From Nonomuraea glycinis (GTDB lineage: Bacteria; Actinomycetota; Actinomycetes; Streptosporangiales; Streptosporangiaceae), in contig NZ_BMNK01000031.1 of assembly GCF_014646515.1 (NCBI RefSeq), forward strand, positions 1 through 41,347: a stretch of 41,347 nucleotides of DNA, written 5' to 3'. The position numbers were made by a program, and so were the translations under genes. The notes under the pieces are model-generated. The model was not told where the DNA came from, did not search any database, and was given only the letters and a program-made list of their open reading frames with translations. Below, piece by piece: positions 1-7,044 of the stretch (the stretch's first letter is position 1; each line of letters opens with the position of its first letter).

Positions 1-1
1 G

Positions 2-463
2 GACCTCAACGTGGCCGGGATGGTCCGCAACCGGCGGCTGGCCCGCGCCCTCTCCGACGCCGGCTTCGGGGAGATCCGCCGTCAGCTCGCCTACAAGACC
101 GGCTGGAACGGCGGCCGACTGCTGGTGGCGAGCCGCTGGTTCCCCTCCTCCAAGACGTGTTCATCCTGCGGTGCGGTGAAAGCCAAGCTGCCGCTGCGGG
201 TGCGCACCTACGTGTGTGAGGGGTGCGGCCTGTCGATGGATCGCGATGAGAACGCCGCGCGCAATCTCGCTTCGCTGGTGGAGCGTACGGTCGCCGGGAG
301 TGGCCCGGAGACCCGAAACGGACGTGGAGCCGACCGTAAGACCCCGCCTGGCGGGGCAGGTGGCCGTGAAACGTCAACCTCGCACCGGGCACCCGCTGCC
401 CGGATCAGACGGGGACCTTCGCCCACACCGGGCGAATCACCGAGAATCCTTAAAACTCAGTGA
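2..463 (+). CDS. tnpB: IS605-family TnpB (OrfB) transposase-associated protein, 3' part
   Basis: The frame is open from the window edge, so the N-terminal part lies outside. What remains is the C-terminal end of a TnpB protein: a four-cysteine zinc ribbon (CSSCG ... CEGCG) followed by DRDENAARNL, the last RuvC acidic motif of the family. TnpB is the RNA-guided nuclease of IS200/IS605/IS607 elements, the ancestor of Cas12. After the RuvC motif comes a basic, Gly/Pro/Arg-rich tail of about 55 residues, usual for actinobacterial members. No tnpA is visible in the window. The strand downstream ends only 16 bp from the tail-to-tail ABC ATPase gene, so the element's right end must lie at or just after the stop codon. 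Function is clear from the motifs; whether the full protein is intact cannot be judged. Confidence 0.85.
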   Translation, partial: DLNVAGMVRNRRLARALSDAGFGEIRRQLAYKTGWNGGRLLVASRWFPSSKTCSSCGAVKAKLPLRVRTYVCEGCGLSMDRDENAARNLASLVERTVAGSGPETRNGRGADRKTPPGGAGGRETSTSHRAPAARIRRGPSPTPGESPRILKTQ

Positions 464-479
464 ACGGTTGTGCGTGTTG

Positions 480-1115
480 TCATGCGGCGGCGGTCACCTG
501 GCCGCCGGTGGGGGAGACCTGGCGGCCGCGCGCGGCGAGTGCCGGGTCGTGGGTGGCCATGACGACGGTGCCGCCCTCGGCGGTGTACTCATCCAGCAGT
601 ACGGCCAGTCGCTCGCGGAAACCGGAGTCCAGGCCGCGTTCCGGCTCGTCGAGCAGCAGGAGCTCGCTGGGCCGCAGCAGCGCGGCGGCCAGGAGCAGCC
701 GCTGGCGCTGGCCCGTGGACAGGTTCAGTGGCGGCGCGTCGGCGCGTACGGCCAGGTCGAACAGCTCCAGCGCGGCGTCCACGGTGAGGCGGGGGCCGGC
801 GTGCACCGTGTGCGTCAGCTCCAAGTGCTCGCGGGTCGTGAGCCCCGGGTACCAGGCCGGCTCCTCACCTACCAGCGTCGTCCGCCGCCAGAAGGCCGGT
901 TCGTCGACCGGCGGCGCGCCGAACACCTCCACCGTGCCGCCGGTGGCGGGCAGGAGCCCGGCCAGGCAGCGGAGGAGGGTCGACTTGCCGGATCCGTTGG
1001 GGCCGACGATTGCGACCAGCTCCGCAGGGGCGACGGTCAGGTCCAAGTCGCGCAGCACCGGGTTGCCGCCGAGCTCCACGGACAGGCCGCTGACCCGGAT
1101 GGTCATGTCGCACAT
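480..1115 (-). CDS. ABC transporter ATP-binding protein (orphan)
   Basis: A 211-residue ATPase subunit of an ABC transporter. It has Walker A (GPNGSGKST, about residue 38), a signature motif in the variant form LSTGQRQR, Walker B (LLLLDEPE) and a switch histidine (ATHD). The size fits a minimal single nucleotide-binding domain. Two ATG codons lie nine bases apart at the start (1115 and 1106). Neither has a strong ribosome binding site, and the second (MTIRVSGL) may be the true one. No permease or substrate-binding gene is next to it: the upstream neighbour is a divergent small gene and the downstream one is tnpB. The substrate is therefore unknown. The short length and simple architecture resemble the ATPases of small export or heme-type systems, but nothing here decides that. 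Confidence 0.88.
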   Translation of the reverse strand: MCDMTIRVSGLSVELGGNPVLRDLDLTVAPAELVAIVGPNGSGKSTLLRCLAGLLPATGGTVEVFGAPPVDEPAFWRRTTLVGEEPAWYPGLTTREHLELTHTVHAGPRLTVDAALELFDLAVRADAPPLNLSTGQRQRLLLAAALLRPSELLLLDEPERGLDSGFRERLAVLLDEYTAEGGTVVMATHDPALAARGRQVSPTGGQVTAAA

Positions 1116-1228
1116 GTCCCGAGCCTAGCCACCTCACCGGGGCGACCGGGATCGCCGCCTGCGTCGGGGATTCTGTCGGTGGCGGCGGCTAGCTTTGTAC
1201 CCGAACACCTGTGCGACTGGAGGGTGAC

Positions 1229-1525
1229 ATGATTGCTGCTGAGCGGTTCGAGCGTGCTGCTGTTCTGGGTGTCGCCGTGGCGGAGGAGGCGCGGCGGCTG
1301 ATCCGGCTGCATCTGATGCCCGCCGAGGTGGGGGAGGACGGCAAGGTCGTGGTGGACGTCCCGATGCCCGACGCCGCCGTGGTGACGGCCCTGCTCGACG
1401 TGGCGGCGGACTGTTTCGGCGAGCGGGGAGAGTCGGTCGAGGAGATGCGCCAGGCGGCCCTGGAGACGCTCTTACAACTGGCCGACTTCGACACCGACTC
1501 CCGGCTCAACGCCACGCCCCCGTAG
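1229..1525 (+). CDS. conserved small protein of unknown function
   Basis: A 98-residue acidic protein with no signal peptide or membrane segment. The start was placed at ATG 1229 because GGAGGG lies 5 bp upstream; an in-frame GTG at 1211 would add six residues without a better site. The protein is probably helical, with Ala/Glu-rich stretches and a central VVVDVPMPDAAVV segment. I do not recognise the family. It starts head-to-head with the ABC ATPase gene across about 110 bp, so the two may share a promoter region. A strong hairpin follows the stop codon. The coding case rests on codon bias, the ribosome binding site and the downstream terminator. Confidence 0.6.
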   Translation: MIAAERFERAAVLGVAVAEEARRLIRLHLMPAEVGEDGKVVVDVPMPDAAVVTALLDVAADCFGERGESVEEMRQAALETLLQLADFDTDSRLNATPP

Positions 1526-1538
1526 GGGCTGTGGCCGG

Positions 1539-1578
1539 GCCTCACGCGGACACGAGCGCGTACGTGTCCGCGCGAGGC
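1539..1578 (+). terminator. GC-rich hairpin after the small gene
   Basis: A 16-bp stem with a single G·U pair: GCCTCACGCGGACACG (1539–1554) pairs with 1563–1578 around an 8-nt loop. It begins 14 bp after the stop of the gene ending at 1525. There is no U-tract, as is common for actinobacterial terminators. The stem is nearly symmetric, so it could also stop leftward transcription from the chitinase gene. Confidence 0.7.
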
Positions 1579-1599
1579 AGCCTCCGGCCTCAGGTGGGT

Positions 1600-1728
1600 G
1601 GCTCATCTCAGGATCGGGCGGCTCTCGGTGGGAGCGGCTTGATCCCAGGATCGGGTGGCTCTCGGTGGGAGCGGCTCGACCCTGAGGTCGGGTGGTTCGC
1701 CGCGGAGGTCCGGCTCATCTCAGGATCG
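1600..1728 (-). repeat. stop-spanning tandem repeat at the chitinase 3' end
   Basis: Four units with a 37–38 bp period run from the last codons of the chitinase gene into the spacer. The word GGCTCATCTCAGGATCG occurs exactly at 1712–1728, where it holds the chitinase stop codon, and again at 1600–1616. Between them are two diverged copies, marked by the TCGGG element at 1614, 1651 and 1688. The two inner units share CTCTCGGTGGGAGCGGCT exactly. The unit is not a simple palindrome. Confidence 0.85.
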
Positions 1729-2971
1729 AGTGGAGGGCCGAGGTCAGGGAGGCTCGGGAGTCGTCCTGGTCGATGGACCACATCATGGCGCCGCCCAAGC
1801 CCTTGAGCCGGATGTACGCCGCCTTCTGCACCAGCACCGCCGGGTCGTCATAGGACCAGAACTCGTTGCCGTCGTACAACCACAGGGTGCCGGTGCGCAG
1901 GTCGCGGTGGCGCTTGCCGGGCTTGGTCACCAGGTCCTTGTAGTCCTCGGTGCCCGCTGCCCACTTGCCGGGGGCGGGGCCGGTGGCCGGCTTGTACAGG
2001 CCGTTGCCGCCGCCCGTGACGCCGGTCCAGCCCTGCCCGTACGCCGGGACGCCGATGACGAGTTTGCGGGCCGGGGCGCCGCGCTCGCGGTAGTCGCGGA
2101 CGGTCTGGTCGACGCTGTAGCGGACCTCGTTGGGGTCGCGGCGGTCGGAGAGCAGGTTGCCGTTGTGCCCGGTCCGGGTCTCCCAGCTGCCTCGTAGGTC
2201 GTAGCCCTGGATGGTGGCGAAGTCGAGCTGCTGGAAGACGCGCCGTACCTCGAAACCAGAGTCGATCTTGGCAGCGGCGGCGGGGAGGAAGGCAGTGAGC
2301 TCAGCCCGGGAGGAGAACGCCTTGAGCTGTGCGCGGAGTTCTTCGACGAAGAGGGTGAAGTTCCGCTTGTCCTCCGGCCGGATGATGTTGCCGTCGGCGC
2401 CGGCCGAGCCTGGCCACTCCCAGTCCAGGTCGATGCCGTCGAACACGCCCGCGCCCGCGCCGGGTGCGAGACCCGGGAGGTTGCCGCGCAGCCACAGGTC
2501 GACGCAGGACCGGGCGAGCTCGGCGCGGGATGCGGGGGTGAGCACGGCGTCGGAGAAGTACTTCGAGCCGGTCCAGCCGCCGAGCGAGATGAGGGTCTTG
2601 AGGCCGGGGTGCTTGGCCTTGAGCTTGCGCAGCTGGTTGAGGTTGCCGTTGAGCGCCTGGCCGGGCTCGTCGGCCACGCCGTCCACGCTCTGCTCGGCCG
2701 GGACGGGCCGCTGCCAGTCGGCCCACGGGTCGGCCGAGTAGCAGGCGCCTTCCGGGTTGACGAAGCCGAAGGCGTAGTTGATGTGGGTGAGCTTGGCGGC
2801 GGCGCCGCTGGTGTCCATGTCCTTGACGTGGTAATCGCGCCCGTAGACGCCCCACTGGATGAAGTAGGCGACCCGCTTGAAGCGGTCGTGCGTGCCTGTC
2901 TCCGCCTGGACGGGCAGCGGGACCGCCGTGAGGCCGAGTAACAGGGAGAGGGCGATGAGGATCTTCTTCAC
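1715..2971 (-). CDS. secreted GH18 chitinase
   Basis: A 418-residue glycoside hydrolase family 18 enzyme. The catalytic motif DGIDLDWEWP (DxxDxDxE) holds the proton-donor Glu; other family blocks are SLGGW on the third strand, YD in the barrel and MMWSIDQDD near the end. Family knowledge: such enzymes cleave the beta-1,4 bonds of chitin by substrate-assisted catalysis. A Sec signal peptide is clear (KK, hydrophobic stretch, then VQA/ET). The start was placed at GTG 2971 because GGGAGG lies just upstream and this puts the signal peptide at the N-terminus; the frame stays open further upstream. No carbohydrate-binding module is present, so it is a single-domain enzyme. A perfect 25-bp inverted repeat lies 24 bp before the start and probably controls it. 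The 3' end runs into a tandem repeat. Confidence 0.93.
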   Translation of the reverse strand: MKKILIALSLLLGLTAVPLPVQAETGTHDRFKRVAYFIQWGVYGRDYHVKDMDTSGAAAKLTHINYAFGFVNPEGACYSADPWADWQRPVPAEQSVDGVADEPGQALNGNLNQLRKLKAKHPGLKTLISLGGWTGSKYFSDAVLTPASRAELARSCVDLWLRGNLPGLAPGAGAGVFDGIDLDWEWPGSAGADGNIIRPEDKRNFTLFVEELRAQLKAFSSRAELTAFLPAAAAKIDSGFEVRRVFQQLDFATIQGYDLRGSWETRTGHNGNLLSDRRDPNEVRYSVDQTVRDYRERGAPARKLVIGVPAYGQGWTGVTGGGNGLYKPATGPAPGKWAAGTEDYKDLVTKPGKRHRDLRTGTLWLYDGNEFWSYDDPAVLVQKAAYIRLKGLGGAMMWSIDQDDSRASLTSALHSILR

Positions 2972-2994
2972 GGGGGGCGCCTCCCGGAGCGTGT

Positions 2995-3019
2995 ACTTAT
3001 AGGAAACTTTCCTATAAGT
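2995..3019. promoter_or_regulatory. perfect 25-bp palindromic operator at the chitinase promoter
   Basis: ACTTATAGGAAA (2995–3006), one central C, then its exact reverse complement TTTCCTATAAGT (3008–3019). It is AT-rich in very GC-rich surroundings. It sits between the chitinase start (2971) and the divergent hemW start (3056), close enough to the chitinase start to overlap its promoter or transcription start. The symmetry is typical of a dimeric repressor operator. Which regulator binds is unknown; it does not match the DasR consensus. Confidence 0.75.
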
Positions 3020-3055
3020 TGCCCCGGATCGTAGAGCCACGGGATCGGGCAGTCA

Positions 3056-4300
3056 ATGGCAGCGGGCACACTGGTAGACGTGCCCTCCACGTTGCCTGAC
3101 GGCGATCCCGCGCCCGCCTCCGGCGAGCTGCCCGACAGCGCCCTGCCCGGACTCGGTGAGCGGCCGTTCGGCTTCTACGTGCACGTCCCGTTCTGCGTGA
3201 CACGCTGCGGCTACTGCGACTTCAACACCTACACCGCCACCGAGCTCGGCCCCGGCGCCTCCCAGCGCGACTACGCCGACACCGCCATCGAGGAGGTGCG
3301 GCTGGCCCGCCGGGTCCTCGGCGAGGTGGATCTTCCGGTCGAGACGGTTTTCTTCGGTGGCGGCACCCCCACGCTGCTGCCGGCCGAGGACCTGTCCAGA
3401 ATTCTGGCGGCCATCGACGCGGAGTTCGGGCTGAAGGCCGGCGCGGAGGTGACGACGGAGGCGAACCCCGAGTCCGTCGACCAGCGCTACCTGGACGAAC
3501 TCCGCGAGGGCGGCTTCAACCGGGTCAGCTTCGGCATGCAGAGCGCCCGCGAGCACGTGCTCAAGGTGCTCGACCGGCAGCACACGCCGGGCCGGGCCGG
3601 TCAGGCCGTGCTGGAGGCGCGCAAGGCCGGGTTCGAGCACGTCAACCTGGACCTGATCTACAGCACGCCGGGGGAGTCCGACGACGACTGGCGCGCCTCG
3701 CTGGCGGCCGCCGTCGCCGCCGAGCCCGACCACGTCTCGGCCTACTCGCTGATCGTCGAGGAGGGCACCCGGCTGTCGGCCAGGATCCGCCGGGGCGAGC
3801 TGCCGATGCCCGACGACGACGTGGCCGCCGACCGCTACCTGATCGCCGACACGATGCTGGCCGAGGCCGGATTCCGCTGGTACGAAGTGTCCAACTGGGC
3901 CACCTCGGACGCCGCGCGGTGCCGCCACAACCTGCTCTACTGGACCGGCGGCGACTGGTGGGCCGTCGGCCCCGGCGCGCACAGCCACGTCGGCGGCACC
4001 CGCTGGTGGAACGTCAAACACCCCGCCCCGTACGCTCAGCGCCTGGCCGAGGGCGTCTCACCCGCCCACGCGCGCGAGGAGCTGACCGGGGAGGACCGCG
4101 CCACCGAGCGGCTGATGCTGGAGCTCAGGCTCGACACCGGCTACCCGCTCGCCGAGGTCGAGCCCCGCGCCCGGCCGCGCGTCGCCTCGGCCCTGGCGGA
4201 CGGGCTGCTGGAGGTCGAGGCGTTCAAGGCGGGCCGGATGGTGCTCACCCTGCGCGGCCGGCTGCTGGCCGACGCGCTGGTGCGTGACCTGCTCAGCTGA
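3056..4300 (+). CDS. hemW: HemW, radical SAM heme chaperone (HemN-like)
   Basis: A 414-residue radical SAM protein. The cluster motif CVTRCGYCDF (CxxxCxxC, about residues 47–56) is followed by FFGGGTPTLL and TTEANPES, the usual HemN/HemW blocks, and a C-terminal HemN-type domain. HemW was long annotated as oxygen-independent coproporphyrinogen III oxidase, but it lacks the extra N-terminal residues of HemN and is now seen as a heme-inserting chaperone. The ATG at 3056 gives a 30-residue Pro-rich leader, so a GTG at about 3079 is an alternative start. Its place just before hrcA–dnaJ matches the arrangement in other actinobacteria. The stop codon overlaps the convergent gene's stop region by 8 bp, leaving no spacer. 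Confidence 0.92.
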   Translation: MAAGTLVDVPSTLPDGDPAPASGELPDSALPGLGERPFGFYVHVPFCVTRCGYCDFNTYTATELGPGASQRDYADTAIEEVRLARRVLGEVDLPVETVFFGGGTPTLLPAEDLSRILAAIDAEFGLKAGAEVTTEANPESVDQRYLDELREGGFNRVSFGMQSAREHVLKVLDRQHTPGRAGQAVLEARKAGFEHVNLDLIYSTPGESDDDWRASLAAAVAAEPDHVSAYSLIVEEGTRLSARIRRGELPMPDDDVAADRYLIADTMLAEAGFRWYEVSNWATSDAARCRHNLLYWTGGDWWAVGPGAHSHVGGTRWWNVKHPAPYAQRLAEGVSPAHAREELTGEDRATERLMLELRLDTGYPLAEVEPRARPRVASALADGLLEVEAFKAGRMVLTLRGRLLADALVRDLLS

Positions 4301-5195
4301 TCAGGCGGATGCTGAAGGGGTAGCGGAAGTTCTCGCCCCGGTTGGCGGAGACGGCGGCCTGGATCTGGAAGATCAGCGCTCCGATCCAGACGATCGGGAG
4401 CAGCACGATGCCGATGACCACGATCGTCAGGATGCCGCTGATCATGAGGGCGGCGAACACGGTGATCTGGAAGTTGAGCGCCTCGGCGGCCTGATCCCTG
4501 ACGTAGGGGGACTCGTCCTTTTTGATGAGGTAGAGGATCAGCGGGCCGACCCACGAGACCAGCAGACCGAGCAGGTGGGCCAGCATGGCCATCGAGCTGT
4601 CGTCGCTGCCGGGACGGGGACCGTACCTTCCCGGCACGTACGGCTCCTGCCGCCCCTGCGCCGCGTAGCCGTACGGCGGATGCTGCTGTCCGGGCGGAGG
4701 CTGCTGCCCGTAGCCGTACGGCGGGGGCTGCTGGCCGAACCCGTACGGCGGCGGCTGCTGGCCATAGGGCGGCTCGTAACCGGGCGGCGGAGGCGGCTGG
4801 CCGTAGCCGGACTGGTGTCCTTGCCCAGGCTGCGAGCCAGGTTGTACGCCATACGGCAGGCCGGGCGGAGGAGGAGGGTACTGCGGCCCTGAGGGTGATC
4901 CGGGCTCGGGGCCTTGGCCAGGCTGGGAGCCGTACTGCGGGCCGGACGGAGGAGGGAACTGCGGCCCTGACGGTGATCCGGGCTCGGGGCCGTACTGCGG
5001 GCCGGACTGGGGGCGGAACTGTGGCCCCGACGGCGGTCCGGACCGGGGGCCGTCCGGCTGCGGGTCACGTGACTGGGGTCCGGACTGGGTGCCCGAGTCG
5101 GGCTGTGGGTCCGGTGGCTGGGCGCCGTGGACGTCGGCGGCGGAGACGCGGCGGGTCGCGTCGTCGTCCGGCGGTGGCTGCGGATCGTGGCTCAT
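4293..5195 (-). CDS. DUF4870 membrane protein with long Pro/Gln/Gly/Tyr-rich N-terminus
   Basis: A 300-residue protein in two parts. Residues 1 to about 195 are low-complexity (repeats such as GSPSGPQ, PPPYGYGQQ) and presumably disordered. The last ~105 residues are a DUF4870 (Tic20-like) membrane domain: MAMLAHLLGL, a charged loop with KKDESPYVRDQAAEALNFQ, and two further hydrophobic helices. Function is unknown. The start ATG overlaps the stop of the upstream DUF3097 gene as ATGA, so the two are translationally coupled. The coding sequence runs 8 bp into hemW, which comes from the other direction. The same frame stays open far upstream through the DUF3097 gene; that part is a shadow. Confidence 0.85.
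   Translation of the reverse strand: MSHDPQPPPDDDATRRVSAADVHGAQPPDPQPDSGTQSGPQSRDPQPDGPRSGPPSGPQFRPQSGPQYGPEPGSPSGPQFPPPSGPQYGSQPGQGPEPGSPSGPQYPPPPPGLPYGVQPGSQPGQGHQSGYGQPPPPPGYEPPYGQQPPPYGFGQQPPPYGYGQQPPPGQQHPPYGYAAQGRQEPYVPGRYGPRPGSDDSSMAMLAHLLGLLVSWVGPLILYLIKKDESPYVRDQAAEALNFQITVFAALMISGILTIVVIGIVLLPIVWIGALIFQIQAAVSANRGENFRYPFSIRLIS
4640..5110 (-). repeat. degenerate coding repeats for the disordered domain
   Basis: Within the DUF4870 gene, imprecise direct repeats encode Pro/Gly/Gln/Tyr/Ser-rich units. At DNA level, near-identical blocks such as TGATCCGGGCTCGGGGCC and TACTGCGGGCCGGACGGAGG recur at about 60–80 bp spacing. Copy number is likely to vary between strains through slippage. Confidence 0.7.
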
Positions 5196-6001
5196 GGTGC
5201 CTCCGTAACGAAGTCGATCAGTTCCTCCACCCGGCCGAGCAGCTCGGGCTCCAGGTCGGCGAAGCTCGACACCGAGCCCAGTATGCGCCGCCACGCGTCG
5301 GCCGGCGCCATGCGCCAGCCCAGCGCGGCGATCACGCCTTCCTTCCACGGAACCCCGCGCGGCACGTCCGGCCAGGCCGGGATGCCGACAGAGGAAGGCT
5401 TGACCGCCTGCCAGATGTCGATGAACGGGTGACCGACCACGAGCACGTCCGGGGAGGTCACCCGGGCGGCGATACGGCTCTCCTTGGAGCCGGGCACTAG
5501 GTGGTCGACCAGCACGCCGAGCCTGCGGCCCGGCTCGGGCGCGAACTCCTCGACGATCTCCGGCAGATCGTCCACGCCCTCCAGGTATTCGACCACGACG
5601 CCCTCCACCCGCAGGTCGTGGCCCCAGATCCGCTCCACCAGCGCGGCGTCGTGCACGCCTTCGACGTAGATGCGGCTCTGCCTGGCCACCCTGGCCCGCA
5701 GTCCCTCCACGGCGATCGAGCCGGAGGCGCTGCGCCGGTGGGTCTCCGCGGTGGCGGCCGCCGGCCGTACCAGCGTAACGATCTTGCCGTCCAGCAGGAA
5801 CGCGGCCGGATCGAGCGGGAACAGGCGCCGCTTGCCGAAGCGGTCCTCCAGCGTGACGGCCTCCTTGTCGCAGGCGACCACCGCGCCGCAGAAGCCGCTG
5901 TCGGCGTCCTCCACGACCAGGTCGCGCTCGGCCGGCACCTTCGGAATCTTGCCCCGGCCCGGACGCCGCCAATTTCCCCCGAGAACATCACCCTCGTACA
6001 C
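5192..6001 (-). CDS. DUF3097 family protein
   Basis: A 269-residue soluble protein of the actinobacterial DUF3097 family, which usually lies between hemW and hrcA. The N-terminal 75 residues are basic and beta-rich, and residues 90–200 contain RIYVEGVHDAALVERIWG and DHLVPGSKES. These resemble the Toprim-like fold of small nucleases and primases (an acidic EGxxD, then a later D), but I infer that only from pattern. No signal peptide or membrane helix is seen. Its stop overlaps the downstream DUF4870 start as ATGA, so both are made together. Start at 6001 (ATGTACGAGGGTGATG) fits the family; no better start is present. Confidence 0.8.
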   Translation of the reverse strand: MYEGDVLGGNWRRPGRGKIPKVPAERDLVVEDADSGFCGAVVACDKEAVTLEDRFGKRRLFPLDPAAFLLDGKIVTLVRPAAATAETHRRSASGSIAVEGLRARVARQSRIYVEGVHDAALVERIWGHDLRVEGVVVEYLEGVDDLPEIVEEFAPEPGRRLGVLVDHLVPGSKESRIAARVTSPDVLVVGHPFIDIWQAVKPSSVGIPAWPDVPRGVPWKEGVIAALGWRMAPADAWRRILGSVSSFADLEPELLGRVEELIDFVTEAP

Positions 6002-6018
6002 ACGGGGACCGTAGCAAA

Positions 6019-6852
6019 TCAGTCGCGGACCGCGAGGCGCTTACGCTGGCGGCTGCGGCGCACCAGGACCACGATCGTCACGATGATCGCGGCCAGGACG
6101 CCTACCCCCGGGACGGCCACCAGCAGGGCCACCCCGCCCAGGACGCCGCCCACGGCGGTGGAGATGTCCCGGCCGACGCCGAACCGCGCGGTCGCGCCCT
6201 CCGTGACGGTGCACGTGATCGGGTAATTGCCCGCGGAGGGTGCGGCGATCCGCAGGATCTGCTGCCACTGCGTGCCGTTCACCGTGAGGTTCTGGGTGCC
6301 GGAGACGGGCAGGAGCCTCGCCCCGTTGGCGATCTGGCATTCGTAGCGCACCCGGGTGCGGCTGGCGAGGTAGAGCACGGGGCTCTGGGCCGGGTCGAGG
6401 GCCACGGTGACCTGCTCGCCGGCGGCGAACGTCCTGGTCGGCGCGACGTTGTCGACGCTGCTGAGCAAGCCGCTGACGAAGAGAACCACGCCTGCGACGA
6501 CGCACAGGACGGCGACGCCCCAGGCGACGGCGATCCACCGCAGGTGCGGCCTGAGGTTCTTCGAGCCGTCGGGCGGCCTGGACCCCGGCGGGTACTGACC
6601 GAACTGCGGTTGCTGGCCGTACGGGGCGTAGGGAGACTGCTGGCCGTACTGCGGGGGCGGGGCTTGCGGGTAGGGCGGAGGCTGGGGCTGGCCGTACTGC
6701 GGCTGTCCCTGCTGGCCGTAGGGAGGTGCCTGGCCGTACTGCGGCGGTGGGTACTGCTGGGGCGGGCCGTTCGGGAAGGATTGTGGTGTCTCACCTGGGG
6801 AATGCCCGCCCTCTGACGGGGGACCGTAGGGAGGATATGGATTGTCCGTCAT
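6019..6852 (-). CDS. membrane protein with Pro/Gln/Tyr-rich N-terminus
   Basis: A 277-residue protein with three parts. Residues 1 to about 105 are a disordered tail rich in PPQYGQ-type units. A membrane helix (WIAVAWGVAVLCVVAGVVLF) follows, then an extracytoplasmic beta-rich segment with one Cys pair (YECQIANG ... ITCTVTEG), and finally a second helix and a very basic end (RRSRQRKRL). The layout, with tail and basic end inside, suits a small envelope protein that recruits partners through its tail. The family is not recognised. It ends just before the DUF3097 start and may be cotranscribed with DUF3097 and DUF4870. ATG 6852 was chosen as the first start in frame that opens the MTDNPYPP tail. 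Confidence 0.75.
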   Translation of the reverse strand: MTDNPYPPYGPPSEGGHSPGETPQSFPNGPPQQYPPPQYGQAPPYGQQGQPQYGQPQPPPYPQAPPPQYGQQSPYAPYGQQPQFGQYPPGSRPPDGSKNLRPHLRWIAVAWGVAVLCVVAGVVLFVSGLLSSVDNVAPTRTFAAGEQVTVALDPAQSPVLYLASRTRVRYECQIANGARLLPVSGTQNLTVNGTQWQQILRIAAPSAGNYPITCTVTEGATARFGVGRDISTAVGGVLGGVALLVAVPGVGVLAAIIVTIVVLVRRSRQRKRLAVRD

Positions 6853-6977
6853 GTGACAAGTGTGACGGGTGTGATGATGGTGCGCCAGCAGGCCAGGGCC
6901 CGCAGCGTGCCTCTGACGTGCGCCGAGTGGCCGGCGGCCCACCGTGTTATCGCACCTTGTGAGTGAGAGCCGTACAC

Positions 6978-7004
6978 TTGGCACTCGGGAACACAGAGTG
7001 CTAG
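6978..7004 (+). promoter_or_regulatory. CIRCE operator of hrcA–dnaJ
   Basis: TTGGCACTC, 9 nt, then GAGTGCTAG. This matches the CIRCE consensus (TTAGCACTC-N9-GAGTGCTAA) except for the third and last bases, which change together so that the arms keep pairing. It ends 40 bp before the hrcA start. CIRCE binds the HrcA repressor, so the operon should be autoregulated and induced by heat. Confidence 0.92.
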
Positions 7005-7044
7005 ACCTGTCGTTTCCCGGAAGGCAGCGGTAGGAGGTGCTCAC

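Noticed and set aside
216..1232. Long + strand open frame over the ABC ATPase
   Set aside because: Antisense shadow of a gene with clear Walker motifs; no recognisable domain.
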